From positions 84,288,076 to 84,352,075 of the forward strand of contig JAKGHH010000002.1 in assembly GCA_022828595.1 (NCBI GenBank): DNA of 64,000 nucleotides, read 5' to 3'. The notes below the pieces were generated by a model. The model was not told where the DNA came from and did not search any database. It saw nothing but the letters and a program-made list of their open reading frames with translations. Shown in pieces: positions 1-11,240 of this stretch. The DNA is from Nelumbo lutea (taxonomy: Eukaryota; Streptophyta; Magnoliopsida; Proteales; Nelumbonaceae). Made by a program: the position numbers and the translations under genes. The stretch's first letter is position 1; every line of letters starts with the position of its first letter.

Positions 1-516
1 TATGTCCCATGAACCAGTCTATCGAACGGGCCGGTAATCAAGACCAATTTCTGAGGATGTACTCAACAGTTTTGCCTTGCCCTATCAGCCAAAAACGACA
101 AAAAAAAGTCGGTACTGAACGCCATGCATATTAATTCTCACATTTGCAAGTATGAAATGAATTGCTTTTCATTTGGCCTTTGAACTATAAAAATTGATCA
201 TTTTTATTTTTTGTTGGAAGCACAACAATACAATAGTATTTGATGCAATTTGTTTTAGGCAAAGTTTCATTAATTCAACACAAACGAAACACAAAACTAA
301 AAGAGCCTCACCTTTACATTGGCAATTAGAACATGGGAGGCTCCATAACTAGTTTTTACATGCTGGTCCGAGCTCTGTTAGCTAAAATATGAGTTCCTTC
401 TACTACTGGTCGTTTTATGTGTTTTACAAACTATAAGATGGTTGTCCCGGCTTCTTCGATGATGCTTCAATGTCTCCAGTTTGTTGCTGTTTTGTTGTGT
501 TTAAAAAAGTGGCAAC
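1..516. other. Left edge, probable 3' end of the antisense LINE
   Basis: No gene is visible. Read on the minus strand, this stretch directly follows the RNase H remnant at 517-816. It is AT-rich, as expected of a LINE 3' untranslated end, but no clean poly(A) tail or target-site duplication can be placed. The boundary of the LINE is therefore unresolved. Confidence 0.3.
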
Positions 517-2290
517 TTATGATGAGTCTATGAATAATATAGCCGTTTGGATATCCATTCTTTGAAGTTGTTTCAGGCCTCCGAGGGCAACCCAGCATTC
601 TGCATCAACTGGGGAAGTTGTTCTGCAAGGTTCTCTTATTGCAAATAAGCATTCATCTTGAGTGGTCAAAATAATGATACATGTTGCTCCTATGCCAATG
701 GAAGGATCCCACGATCCATCTGTGTGAAGTTTTGCTTTGAAACCTGTGAGGTTCTTTATTTGGTCTCCTCTTTGATCGGTATTTATGGGGATGTAGGGAG
801 TGTTTTCTTGATTCACTGTTGTCGATTTTTTTGATCTTGTAGATGTTTAAACATTGTAAAATCTTCCATAGGCTTGTTTTCTCGCCAGTGAAAAACTGTT
901 TGTTCCTTACATCCCACACTAGTAAAGTGGTTGTTGGGATCAAGGTTCAAAGTATCGATACGCTAGTAGGACGTATTGGGCCATATCGGTACTTTTTTAT
1001 TTTATTTTTTAAACCGGTTCAGGGGGCCATTTTTAGGCTCCTCTACCCCCTGAGCCGGTCAGAACCTCGAGACACCCCCTATAGAAATGTATCGGAAAGC
1101 TCCCGAAATGATATGTATCAACCAATATGGGTCAATATGTGTTGATACTTCGAACCTTGGTTAGGATTGGTAAACAATGACTTTTCCAGGAGATATCATA
1201 TTTGTTATGCTCCATCCACCATCTGAGAGTTTGTGATAAGTCTTTTTGTGCCGGGAGTTGAGGGTTTACCCCTATGTGAAGGTGAAGTCATACTGTTTTT
1301 GTTATTGGACACTCTAGAAAGAGGTGTTGCTGCGTTTCTAGTGATTCTCTGCATAGGGTGCAGTTTGTGTCTTTCTGTTTTCTCAAGTGCCAAAGATTGT
1401 TTTGCACTTTACCTTATTTCTCATGTATTTCCAAAGAAATAATTGATAACGAAATGGGCTTTCTATTTTCAAGATATTCGACCATTTTAATTGACCTAAG
1501 CCTCTCACCTCTTCTTTCTGAATCAATGACACTAATCTGACTGAAAGTTCACCACTGTTGGTGTGCTTCCATGTGAGTGTATCTTCTCTATTTGGATGAT
1601 AGGGATTTCTTTTATTGCTTCTATATCTTGGTCTTTGAAAAACAGAGCTAGCTTCTCTAAATCCCATTTATGATCTTGAGTTATGAAATTTTTTACTTTT
1701 CTTTCTACTTGAAGGAGAGTTGTATTTGGTTTGAGGGTGGGTTTGTGATTCTCGAGCCATGGTATTCAAGGGTCTTCCAATATGTCAATTTGTTTCCCAT
1801 TCCCTACTGACCAACATACCCACTTTTCCAGAAATGCCCTTAATGTTTTTGTTGTTTTCCACCAAGCCAAGTGACTATCTTTGGCCTTCGCTTTAGAGAA
1901 ACTTTCATTATTCTTCATGTATTTGTTCCTCATTTGTTTCACCCACAAGTAGTTCTGGTTCTCCATATTTGTTTGACAAGGAGAGCTATGTTGGTTTCTC
2001 TCGCTCTCCTAAAACCTAGCCCACCTAGGTGCTTTGGCTTGTAGATACATTCCCAACTTATATTCTTTTGGCTTTTCTCTTTATTTTTCCACCAAAATTT
2101 TCTTTGTTTTTTTTCTATTTTATTGTGGAATTTTTTGGAGAGGTGGTCCACCATGTATTGTGGGATTACTTGTGCCATTGATTTTGTTAAAGTGGGTCTG
2201 TTTGCCTAAGAAGTGATCCACAATCATTTTGATGCAATACAAGAGAAGGCCAATAAATTTTATGCAAGTTGGAACCACTCCAAGACACAT
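517..2290 (-). pseudogene. LINE (non-LTR retrotransposon) remnant: RT C-terminus, zf-RVT, RNase H
   Basis: Read on the minus strand from about 2290 down, four pieces in changing frames follow the normal order of a plant LINE ORF2. The RT thumb/connection has FWWKNKE and KPKHLGGLGFRRA (about 2178-1939). Next comes WVCWSVGNGKQIDI (1966-1766), then the pre-zinc-finger segment with LTWKHTNSGELSV and FLWKYMRNKV (1667-1383). A decayed zf-RVT lies around 1390-1205. An RNase H-like domain follows with HTDGSW and a later D-A-E run (816-517). Frameshifts and stops separate the pieces, and a 219-bp MITE interrupts them at 941-1159. Endonuclease and most of the RT are missing, so this is a dead 5'-truncated copy. 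The assignment rests on domain motifs only. Confidence 0.8.
941..1159. mobile_element. hAT-type MITE, family A copy 1
   Basis: A 219-bp element with terminal inverted repeats: it begins CAAGGTTCAAAG and ends CTTCGAACCTTG. It is flanked by an imperfect 8-bp direct repeat, GTTGGGAT (933-940) and GTTAGGAT (1160-1167). The repeat fits the hAT target pattern nTnnnnAn. It has no coding capacity. The interior aligns with the reverse complement of the element at 19737-19959, so the two form one family. It sits inside the antisense LINE remnant and is therefore younger than that LINE. Confidence 0.85.
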
Positions 2291-3462
2291 AAAAGTTTTA
2301 GTAGGATCATATTATAGAGTATTTTCATAGATTATGAAGCTTTCTTGCAGAAGCCATAAGAATGTATACCTATATAAAGAGTAGTTAGGAGAAGGCTAAG
2401 GCAATTTTTTATATTGAATTTTCTCTTAATTATTCAATAAATTAGTTCGACTTCGGCTCTATTTTTTGAAGCTTTTCTTAATGTGCTTTATTTCCGTATT
2501 GCACCAGCTTTTCTCCATGAGATCCCTATAAGCATATAATGAATGCAAATTTTGACATCGTCAAACTGTGTTAAATTGCAATACTGTAAGGCAGGGACTT
2601 TTTTTTTCTTTTTTAATAGATTACAATAATAATCCAGGGATTGTGCTTGAAAAGTAAGCAAGTCCCTTTTTTTCCTTGTGAGTGTATTACTTAGGGTGGT
2701 GGTTATACAGCCCATGCATGGTTACCTGTTCAAGCTTCCTTATGTGTTAAAAAGCACAGAAGAATTAAGCCACGTACCAAAAGGAAAATGGCCTAATGAG
2801 CTTTGTTCTTATGGGTTTGTCCCAGTCTGCATTTACATAGTTTTCGAGTTCAATGTGATATACATAGACCCCTTGCTTGTATATATGTATCAATATCACC
2901 ATCATCAATCGAAGGTGCTCCATAATTGGGTACCAAGACACCCTCTACACTTTGATGTGGCTGAAAGAAGCAAGGTCTTACGATCATATCGATCACCTAT
3001 CAACTCCAGGTATCGATTTCTAAGGTATTTTTATTTCTGAGTTTTGGTTTTCTACTGTAGAATCCGTTGTATTCAACTTCGTCAACGTCAAACTTGTATT
3101 TCAACCTTCTTGGCATCAAGCCTGTATTCAACCATCTTTCAAAGACTCTTAGTTTGGGTTAACAGCAGCAGCACCATGACTGACAGAGATTGTGAGCTTT
3201 CACCCTAGCTCAACCAACACCGACAGGTATGAGCAAGTTGACTCATCTAACTCGGGTATTGGCATCTTATAAGCCACGTCTTTAGCATGCACTACACACT
3301 CAAGACACATGGTTGGGGATAAGCTTTTACATTCACAACACGTCTCTATCATGTATTATTCCAAGTGGAAGTAGTTTCTCTAGTTTGTTGACAGGTCACT
3401 TACTCCTTCCTGATTCATTTTGTTAAGATTTAATTAATTGCATCAAACACTTCTACTCACAA
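2291..3462. other. Unassigned stretch between two LINE copies
   Basis: A reading frame of 120 codons (2678-3040) exists but shows no recognisable motif, splice context or codon pattern that argues for a gene. A TATA-like TATATAAAG near 2370 and an AATAAA-like word near 2439 resemble decayed LTR promoter and polyadenylation signals, but no LTR ends can be found. The last part, before 3463, may be 5' leader or ORF1 debris of the following LINE. No function is assigned. Confidence 0.3.
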
Positions 3463-4661
3463 CTATGATTATACTCTCTTGGAATGCAAGAGGGTTTAAC
3501 AGTCCCAAGATTTTTTGTCATTTGCAAAATCTTTGTAAATGAGAAAAACCGGATCTACTCTTTTTAAGTGAAACAAAATTGACAGCTGAAGCCATTGCAA
3601 AGCTTACGAAGAGGTTGAGGTTCGATAGACATTTGTAAAGAAGAAGAAGGTCTATTAGGTGGACTGTTATGTTGCTAGAACAACAATTTAGTAATAACAA
3701 CACTGCAACTGCAAACAAACCTTGTAAGAATACAGGTTGAAAATTCCCCCCAATCATCCCTAGCAGTTGCTCTTGTTCTATGGTCATCCACAAAGACAAC
3801 ATGGGCAAGAAATATGGAATTTATTGCATTTGCAATCAATCACCACTCTTCCATGGCTTCTTTTTGGTATGAATGACATTTACCTTCATCATGATCAAAA
3901 AACTTTTGTCATTCAACTCCAAGATATCCAAAACTATGAAAAGCTTCATTAACCATTTCAATTTAATTGATCTTGACTTTATAGGCCCACCATTTACCTG
4001 GTCAAATGGTCAGACAAGACCATCAAAAGTAATTGAGAGATTAGACAGAGCTCTAGCAACCACAAGTTGGATACACCTTTTCCTTCAAGGAGTTTTTCAC
4101 CATCTCCCAATTATCCAATTAGATCATGGGCCCATTAAGTTATCTATAGACATGTCTATGGAGTAGAAGGTCACAATTTCATTTCCTCCCCTTTTGGTCT
4201 AAGCATCCGGATTGTTTAAAGATCATCTCTAACATATGGGAAAATTATATGAGTGGTACCCTTACAGGATTGGAACCAAAAAATAAAGTTTCAGTCTCAT
4301 ACAAGACCAACTCCAAAGGCTCTCAAGCCACATCTCTACTCTCCAAATGAGCACAGGCTCAGATGCAGACTCAAAATAATTAAAAATCCTTGTACAAGAA
4401 TACCACTAGTGGCTTAGGAAAGAGAAGACGGAAGCTCTGGTTAAGAGATGGAGATAAGAACATCAAATTCTCTCATCATGTTGTAAACTGCAAGAATATG
4501 AAAAATAATATAGAACGGATGAAGAAATCAGGACTTCCAACAAGGTTGAAATAGCAGAAATCTTCAAGAATACCATTTTGGAAGTAGGAAGAGTGGACGA
4601 AAATTTTGATCCCTCATCATTAAACACTCTCACCCTCCCTCAACTTTAAAACAACCATGTA

Positions 4662-4833
4662 AGCAAATGCTTTAGCTGACAACCTAGCAAAACAAGGGGT
4701 GAATCGGGAGTTTTTGTTTTGTGCAGTGTTGTAAGATTTTTGTTATTCAAGGGTCACCTTTTTTACTTTGGAAGGTGATAGTTGTTTGTTATGGTTTTAT
4801 CTAATGAAAGTTACTGTTTCCTATCGAAAAAAA
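4662..4833 (+). mobile_element. 5'-truncated LINE 3' end nested in the larger LINE
   Basis: The endonuclease-to-RT linker of the host LINE is interrupted by a piece that reads as the last residues of a LINE RNase H domain (ANALADNLAKQGVNRE, about 4665-4712). A short 3' UTR and an A-rich end near 4825-4833 follow. RT-linker coding (FEEVSLPMKQMHPHKALDPDGF) resumes right after. An RNase H terminus in the middle of ORF2 can only be an insertion. Exact target-site duplication was not found. Confidence 0.65.
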
Positions 4834-7463
4834 GCCGACTTTTGAAGAAGTCTCATTACCTATGAAGCAAATGCACCCCCATAAAGCCCTAGACCCAGAT
4901 GGATTTACAACTTTCTTCTACCAACAATATTGAAACATAATAGGAAATGACATCTACATCATGGTGCTTCATTTCTTCACTTCTGAGCTTTTACCTAAAG
5001 AGATTAATAATACTAATTTGGTTTTTGTTCCAAAGAACATCTAACCAGTGGACCCAACTAGTTACAGGTCGATTATTCTTTGCAACGTGCTCTACAAGAT
5101 CATCTCCAAATGGCTAGTCATGAGATTACAACCTGTGTTACAAGAGATTATCTTGCCATTTCAGTCATGTTTTTTAATGGAGAGGCAAATTGTCGACAAC
5201 ATCCTTTTAGTAAGGGAAGTTACACACATGATGAAGGCTCAAAAAAAGGTAAGGGATATATAGTCCTCAAACTAGACATGCCGAAAGCATCTGATAGAAT
5301 GAGGTGGGAATTTTTACAAGAGACTCTTCATAAAATGAATTTTCCTAGTAAATGGTGCAATCTAATATATCAATGTATTTCCACTCCCTTTTTTCCATCA
5401 AATTAGGAGAATCCCATGGCCGCTTTCATCTCAAAAGAGACCTTCGTCAAGGAGATCCACTCTCACCTTATTTATTTATTATTGGTATGGAGGTCCTCAC
5501 CTAGTTACTAAACAATGCAGCCAGTTCAGATCACATAGAAGGTATCAAATTATTTCCTAATGGCACAACTATCACACATTTCTTCTTTGCTGATGACTAT
5601 ATACTTTTTTGTAAGGCTAATCTACTACAAATCAAGACCCTCAAACAAATACTTTATAACTTTGAGAAGATATCAGGACAAAGAATCAATTATGGGAAAT
5701 CAAGCTTGATGTTTAGCAGAAATGTACCGCATTAGCATCAAAAGCTCTTCCCCAAAGTTCTTGAGGGGAGTACATCCATGTGGGGCGCTAAATACCTATG
5801 TTCTACATTGGAAATAATGTTAGAAATAAACTTTCTAACACAGAATTGTTGAATTGCATACACTCTAAAATTAATTCATGGAGCTCGAAGCTACTCCCTC
5901 TCAAGCGGGAAAAACCACATTAGTGAAGTCAATCATACAGTCCATTCCAAATTACTCAATGGCATCTATGATCCTTCCTAATTTCATACCCAATATGACA
6001 ACCTCACAAGGGACTTTTGGTGGCAAGCAACACACTATCTCATGGCAAAAATTATGTCTTCCTAAAGCAACTGGAGGATTAGGATTCAGGAAGACCTTAC
6101 TAAAGAAAAAAGCCATGTTCAGCAAACAGATATGGAAGTTGTTTACTCAATAGAACAGTCTATGGTGCCAACTAGTTAAGGAAAAATATTTTCATAAATG
6201 TAATCCCTTCTCGGCAAAGAAAGGGTGGCAAAGCTCTAAATGGTGGAAACAAGCCCATAGTTTATTGGTTGATTTAAAGCCAAATTTGTTATGGATTATC
6301 AAGGATGACTCATCTATATCAACTCTTGATGATCCTTGGGTACCAACTATTCCAAGTGGAATACCACTACCAAGTCCTGCATGTGAGTCACATACCTTGA
6401 AGCCAAAGGTAACAGACCTTCTAAGTGGGGAAGGTACATGGGATCTAAGAGTGCTGCAACAATTCTTTGATGAGGCTATAATGAGTGACATCACACAAAT
6501 AAGACCCCAAACAAATCTAGTAAGGGATCAAATGATTTGGAAAAGAATCAATTCTGGGGTTTATACTACTTTGGAAGCTTAAGATCCTTTATAGATGCCA
6601 AGTTTTTTTTTTTTTTTTGAAAGCATTATGGGATGGTGTATTAACAAAGGACAAGTTTGTTAAATGGCTATCTCCATTGTTAGATAGTGTATGCCCTTAG
6701 CTCCAATCAGCATGATGTACATTATGGCATTTATTGTAAATTAATAAAGTACTTATTTGATTCATGTTATTGTGGTGTGTTTCTGTGTAATACTCTTAAA
6801 CTAGACACGTATGAGACTCGTGTTAGTATAGAATCTTCACAATTGTTTGATAGATCTGGGGAGATTTATCTTGTCAAGTTTGATACTAGTGTACTGCCAA
6901 ATTGGTTGGGGTGGCTTGTCTCAATTGCCAGGGTGAGACCTGAGGTATATGTAGTGTGGGTTTTCTTGAAACCCTAAACCAGACCAAAATTCCAGTATTG
7001 CCCTGGACCTTGGAGATAGATGGACAGAAATAGAATGTTACACCTGACCCCTAGACTCGATTATGATACTATACTATGTGTCAGATTGGGTTGTCCTTGA
7101 TGTGTCAATTAGTGATATCCTTAGAGGGGATCAAAACCTGGGTATGTTGGGACAGTTTGAGAATTCATCTGAGTGAGTGATCATACTGACAAGATCAACC
7201 CTTTTGTCAGACAAAGTGAATGATCGGGAAAATGCACTCTCTGATGGAAACCTAAACTGCTGGCAATGGATTTCAAATGTGTTTGAAATTTTGGTTTTGC
7301 AATATATATATCCGGGATCCATGTGAGTAGAGAGTGCAACACTGTACCTTGCAACCGAGGGAGAGATCCTCTCTTGTCGGGCAGTGTTTGAAAAGCCGAA
7401 CTGGGTTAATTTGATTAATTAAATAGGGGCAGATTTGGGTTTGGATCAGTAGATAAGGATAAG

Positions 7464-7760
7464 AGGAAACTCCTAATTTGATTAGGAATAAGCTGATCTT
7501 GAACTACAGATAAGATAAGGGATTATCCTTATCACTTAAAGAATCCAGAGCCAAATAAAAATTTGGATCAGGAAACTCCTAATCAGATTAGGAATCCAAA
7601 CCCAAATAAAGATTTGGATCAGGAAACTCCTAATTTGATTAGGAATAAGCTGATCTTGAACTACATATAAGATAAGGGATTATCCTTATCACTTAAAGAG
7701 TCTAGAGCCAAATAAAGATTTGGATCAGGAAACTCCTAATCAGATTAGGAGGTTGTCTTT
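7464..7760. repeat. 157-bp tandem repeat (about 1.9 copies) with dyads, just upstream of a TATA box
   Basis: The block beginning AGGAAACTCCTAAT at 7464 recurs at 7621, a period of 157 bp. Each unit contains two short dyads of the form CCTAATnnGATTAGG, four in the region. Each unit also has one near-palindrome, GATAAGGGATTATCCTTATC (about 7510 and 7671), which carries GATAAG words on both strands. The array stops immediately before TATAAATAG. Repeated upstream boxes in the U3 of a plant LTR commonly act as enhancers. That role here is inference. Confidence 0.8.
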
Positions 7761-7767
7761 TTAAGGC

Positions 7768-7776
7768 TATAAATAG
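7768..7776 (+). promoter_or_regulatory. TATA box of the LTR-like insertion
   Basis: TATAAATAG followed by AGAGCATGG sits directly downstream of the 157-bp repeats and about 30 bp upstream of an ACA-rich stretch. The spacing fits a transcription start near 7800-7810. Transcription would run rightward. Confidence 0.55.
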
Positions 7777-9642
7777 AGAGCATGGTGAACTTGAAAAAAA
7801 ACACACAACACGGAGAGAAGACAACTCAGTTAGACTGGTCTTGCCTTTAGTTCTTTTTCTTCCTGCTCTTGCCGCCCTATCCTATTCGATCTCCGATTCT
7901 TGGATCTGATCAAGATTTGATCTTGATATTGTTTCTTGTAGGAAGTAACAATTTTGAAGTTGTGCTCACTATCCCATTCGATTCTTGCTGAAGAATCACA
8001 AGTTCTTGGTGAAGAACTACCTGTTGATCCTACCCTATCCTAAGTTGTGTCATTTTCAGTGGAGGGAGGATTTAGCACATTCTTTGGGTGTGAATACCTA
8101 CGTTGGGAGGAGTTTTTTGTTTGGATTCCATATCAGGTATATCCCTCCCTAATCTTGATTTCAGATTTGGTCTGGTTTGGTTATAAGAACGAATCTTGAA
8201 AATGCAATTTTCTAAATTGGGAATAGAATTCTCAAATGGGAGTAAAGAAAATTTTGAAATTTCACCCAACCTTCCTGTAGTGTTTGGTCATCCATATATT
8301 GGATCTCCCATCCCTTTCATCCACATGATCAAATTTTTTATTTTTATTTGCAACAACAAGAAACCTTTCATCATATCTTCTTTACATGCTCTTATGCTAG
8401 GGCTGTTTGGTGTGAAGCACAAATTGGGATTAATCTAGACACATTGGTGACTTAGCCTCTACAACTCTTAATCGAAGAATGGCTTAGTTCTTTGCAACTT
8501 CAAATGACCAAGCAAGAAATCTCTTCTTACTTTAGGAAATTTTGTGTGATGGTATACCTAATATGGCAGTCACGCAACAAGAAAATATTTGATGGAGTTG
8601 AGATGATGCCTTCTGGTATAATAAGCAAAGTTAAATACGACCTTTCTAGTGACAACAATCTATTGGCAAGTGGTATGCAAACACAATTCATTAACAATAT
8701 AGGTGCAAAGGATTGTGCTTTTCTTCACATAGGTGGCTCATTTGATCAAAACACATGCGCTACAGGACATTCTTTCATTCTTCAAGATACCAATAGAAAC
8801 CTCACAATAGCTAAAGGAAGAAGTTGTTGGGCCATAGAAAATTACGATGTAGATCTTCGTGCCTTAGTTAGTGGTCTAGAAGCAGCTTCAACAGCCAATA
8901 TAGTTGATATAATAATATATTATGATTGTTAAAAACTTGTTAACCTCTTCATAATTCAAACCAGACCAAGTTCATGGGTAGAACAAATGCACTGGGCTCA
9001 CATCCGAAGGATGTTGCTTAATTTTCAACCCTTTTCGCTTATTCATGTAAATAGACAGTTAAATCCAATGATCCATCTTTTTGCTTACTTTGTTTGTAAG
9101 AATAAAGTCACTCTTGCATATTACTCTTCTACCCATAATCATGCATAATTATTTTTTAATCAATGAAGTTGCCTTTATGTGCAAAAAAAAAAAAAAGAAA
9201 AAAGAAATGTACTCAAAGCCAAAACTAATGGACCATGGACCAACACACACAAAATGGTTTTTGAATCAGGTGAGGTGAAGTAGGGGCTCGTGGCCAGTCT
9301 AGACCATTGAATAAGAGACCCATTGGATTGGCCACTTCAATCTTATAGTATATATATATATATTACATATACCCCATTGTAGTCATGATAGATGCATGGA
9401 TCAACAGATGACAATCAAAATGTTTTCCATGAAAACGTATCTTGGGTTAATTGTTTCATGAATACAAGGTGGAATAAGCAAGCATATTGAATCCTTTTGA
9501 ACTTTAAGTTAAATTTCCACATTTTGAGATTTCAGAAAGCTCATGATTAAATAACCTTTCTTGCATATCACCATCATCGAATTAAATTAGTTTGATATCC
9601 AAAATGGTCAAGTTTTTAGGCATGCTTTATATTAAAAGTTTG

Positions 9643-9938
9643 TAACCTTCTAGGGTCTAATTGCCAACCAGCACATATACTTGTGAGAGACACTAATATA
9701 AAGGAATTGGGATCTGTTTCTCACAGTCACATCCCACTGTGTATTAGGAATATCTCCCATGAATAATAAATACAAGTACCGGAGACTATAACCTTCTAGG
9801 GTCTAATTGCCAACCGATACATATACTTATGAGAGACACTAATATAAAGGAATTGGGATCTATTCATCACACTGACCTTATAGCAACATCCCACCATGTA
9901 TTAGAAACATTTCCCATGAACAATAAATACAAGTACTA
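9643..9938. repeat. Tandem duplication, about 146-bp unit, two copies
   Basis: The block starting TAACCTTCTAGGGTC at 9643 is repeated from 9789. The two copies differ by scattered substitutions and a small insertion in the second. Both contain a word close to CATCCCACnnTGTATTAG, similar to the palindromic MITE region near 19370, so the unit may itself be transposon debris. No coding potential. Confidence 0.75.
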
Positions 9939-10093
9939 GATATGCTTCCAATGTATAGCCTGGACATGTTGTGAGGTTGGTGTGAAGAGCAGATCCTGAC
10001 TCATCAATATAAAGATAAGTGAAAAGCTATAAAATTTCACGAGTGGCACCACAATTTACTGTCCCTTATTAAAGGAGAATTTGCCATGTGGTC

Positions 10094-10207
10094 TTTTTTT
10101 CTTTCCTCAATGGGCTACACAACAGCAAACCCATAAAGGCATAAACCTCCCAGCCCAAGTCTCCACTACAACCAATAAGAGACCTTACCAACTAACCAGT
10201 TAACAGC
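10094..10207 (-). mobile_element. tRNA-type SINE, copy 1
   Basis: A short retroposon in minus orientation: T-rich at its left end (the A-tail on the other strand) and a tRNA-like head at the right. It shares GGGCTACACAAC, CCCAAGTCTC and GAGACCTTACCAAC with the copies at about 54307-54417 and 61724-61881. It is flanked by 13-bp direct repeats that differ at one base, TTGCCATGTGGTC (10081-10093) and TTGCCACGTGGTC (10208-10220), which shows retroposition. Similarity to the plant Au-type SINEs is from memory of that family. Confidence 0.8.
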
Positions 10208-10776
10208 TTGCCACGTGGTCAGATCTTATATTAAATTATTTAAACCGAGTAAAGTGCCAACAGTCTCCTAGAAAACAGTAATAATAAGGTGGGCCAGGGA
10301 GCCAGGACCACAGGTTGTAATGCATAGTAAGAGTGAGATTTCATGAGTGGCTAATCAAAAATAAAGGAGACTCCATTATTTAGCTGCCATATCTTTTCCT
10401 GTTATCCACATGTAGGGATGACGTGGTCATCACAAGCCATCGATCAGGTAGATATCCTTTGGATTAGCCACTTGTGCAATGCATAGTAAGATTTCAATCC
10501 TCTACCCAACTCGGTCATTAGTTTATGCCCCCGCCTTCCTAGTGTTGGTTGTTAATTAAATTTTATTCACCTCTTGGATTGTGTTTGGTTTGAAGAAAAA
10601 CGTAAAGGAAGGAAAAGATAGAAAACCTTTACAAACCTTGTATAGGTTTTATTCTTTTCTTACATTTTCATTCAAACCACACAAAGCCTTACATTTTCAA
10701 AGCTTGAACATCTCCAATTTTAGAGAATTGGTTTTTAACCTCCACTAGCATTGTGGCATACATGTTCTTTGGGGCA

Positions 10777-11053
10777 TTCCTTTTTTGGATTTTGAGAGGG
10801 GGGAAAGTTGGTCAATGGGAAATCCCATTGACCAAGAACCCCATGTTCTTTTTTCAGATTAATGTGGGGACCAGGGTAAGTTTATTTTCCTAGGTATCCA
10901 AGTAAGTGATACCCATTTCCTAGGTGGGTAAATAATTTCCTACTTGGGCGGAAAGTTTCCAAGACTTGAATGGGACAAAAATACCCTTTTAATAATGATT
11001 TTTTTTGTTTAAAATGGTTATTTTCTTTTTTAATTGGGAAATAAAAGAACATG
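10777..11053. repeat. Dispersed non-coding repeat, family B copy 1
   Basis: Contains TTTTTTGGATTTTGAGAGG, CCTAGGTGGGTAAATAA, GAAAGTTnCCAA and AAATAAAAGAACAT in the same order as the stretch at 15728-15958. The ends are weakly inverted (GCATTCCTTTTTTGG versus AAATAAAAGAAC), suggesting a decayed DNA-transposon derivative. This copy is about 45-60 bp longer than the other. A MITE (11063-11231) follows 10 bp downstream. Confidence 0.65.
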
Positions 11054-11062
11054 AGTAAATAT

Positions 11063-11231
11063 CATGGTTTTTAAAACCTAACCGGTTAGGGGTCCGGTTA
11101 CCAGTTCGAATGGTTAACCGGCTGGTTCAATGGTTTGCTAACCAAAATCAACGGTTTTGGAGAAAAAGCAGTTCTGGGGGAAAATGGAACTGGTCCCGGT
11201 TTTTCCGGTCCGATCTGATTTTGAAAACCAT
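11063..11231. mobile_element. MITE family C copy 1 (9-bp target duplication)
   Basis: A 169-bp element starting CATGGTTTTTAAAACC and ending GATTTTGAAAACCAT, with interior AACCGGTTAG-type words. It is flanked by a perfect 9-bp direct repeat AGTAAATAT (11054-11062 and 11232-11240). A 9-bp duplication suggests a Mutator-like origin. An element of similar length and ends lies at 58049-58221. No coding capacity. Confidence 0.85.
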
Positions 11232-11240
11232 AGTAAATAT

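Larger units (their letters stand above)
6697..8335. mobile_element. LTR-like (solo LTR or non-autonomous) insertion in the LINE zf-RVT
   Basis: The LINE zinc-finger coding stops after LLDSVCP at about 6697 and resumes with QQQETFHHIFFTC near 8340, so about 1.64 kb of foreign DNA lies between. The block has no coding potential. It does have a promoter-like layout: a tandem repeat (7464-7760), a TATA box (7768-7776), then a C/T-rich leader. That is what a long LTR (U3-R-U5) would look like. Left-end words such as TGTATGCCC at 6688 could be an LTR start, but they also read as LINE codons. Clean TG...CA termini and a target-site duplication were not resolved, so the class is inferred. Confidence 0.55.
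3463..9205 (+). pseudogene. Degenerate LINE ORF2 (endonuclease, RT, zf-RVT, RNase H, poly(A))
   Basis: A sense-strand non-LTR retrotransposon broken by many stops and frameshifts. In order: an APE-type endonuclease start with LSWNARGFNSP near 3475 and an SDH-like LDHGPI near 4125; RT motifs ALDPDGFTTFFYQQYW (about 4886), YRSIILCNVLYKIISKWL (about 5062), KLDMPKASDRMRWEFL, RQGDPLSPYLF, and the catalytic FADD at about 5584-5601 (usually YADD or FADD). Next are RT thumb motifs (5878-6150) and half of a zinc-binding zf-RVT ending CP near 6697. The other half, HHIFFTCSYARAVW, resumes at about 8350. An RNase H-like domain (8492-8932) ends with VNRQLNP, and an A-rich tail lies at 9182-9205. Two insertions split it: a LINE 3' piece (about 4662-4833) and a 1.6-kb LTR-like block (about 6697-8335). 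ORF1 was not found. Confidence 0.85.
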
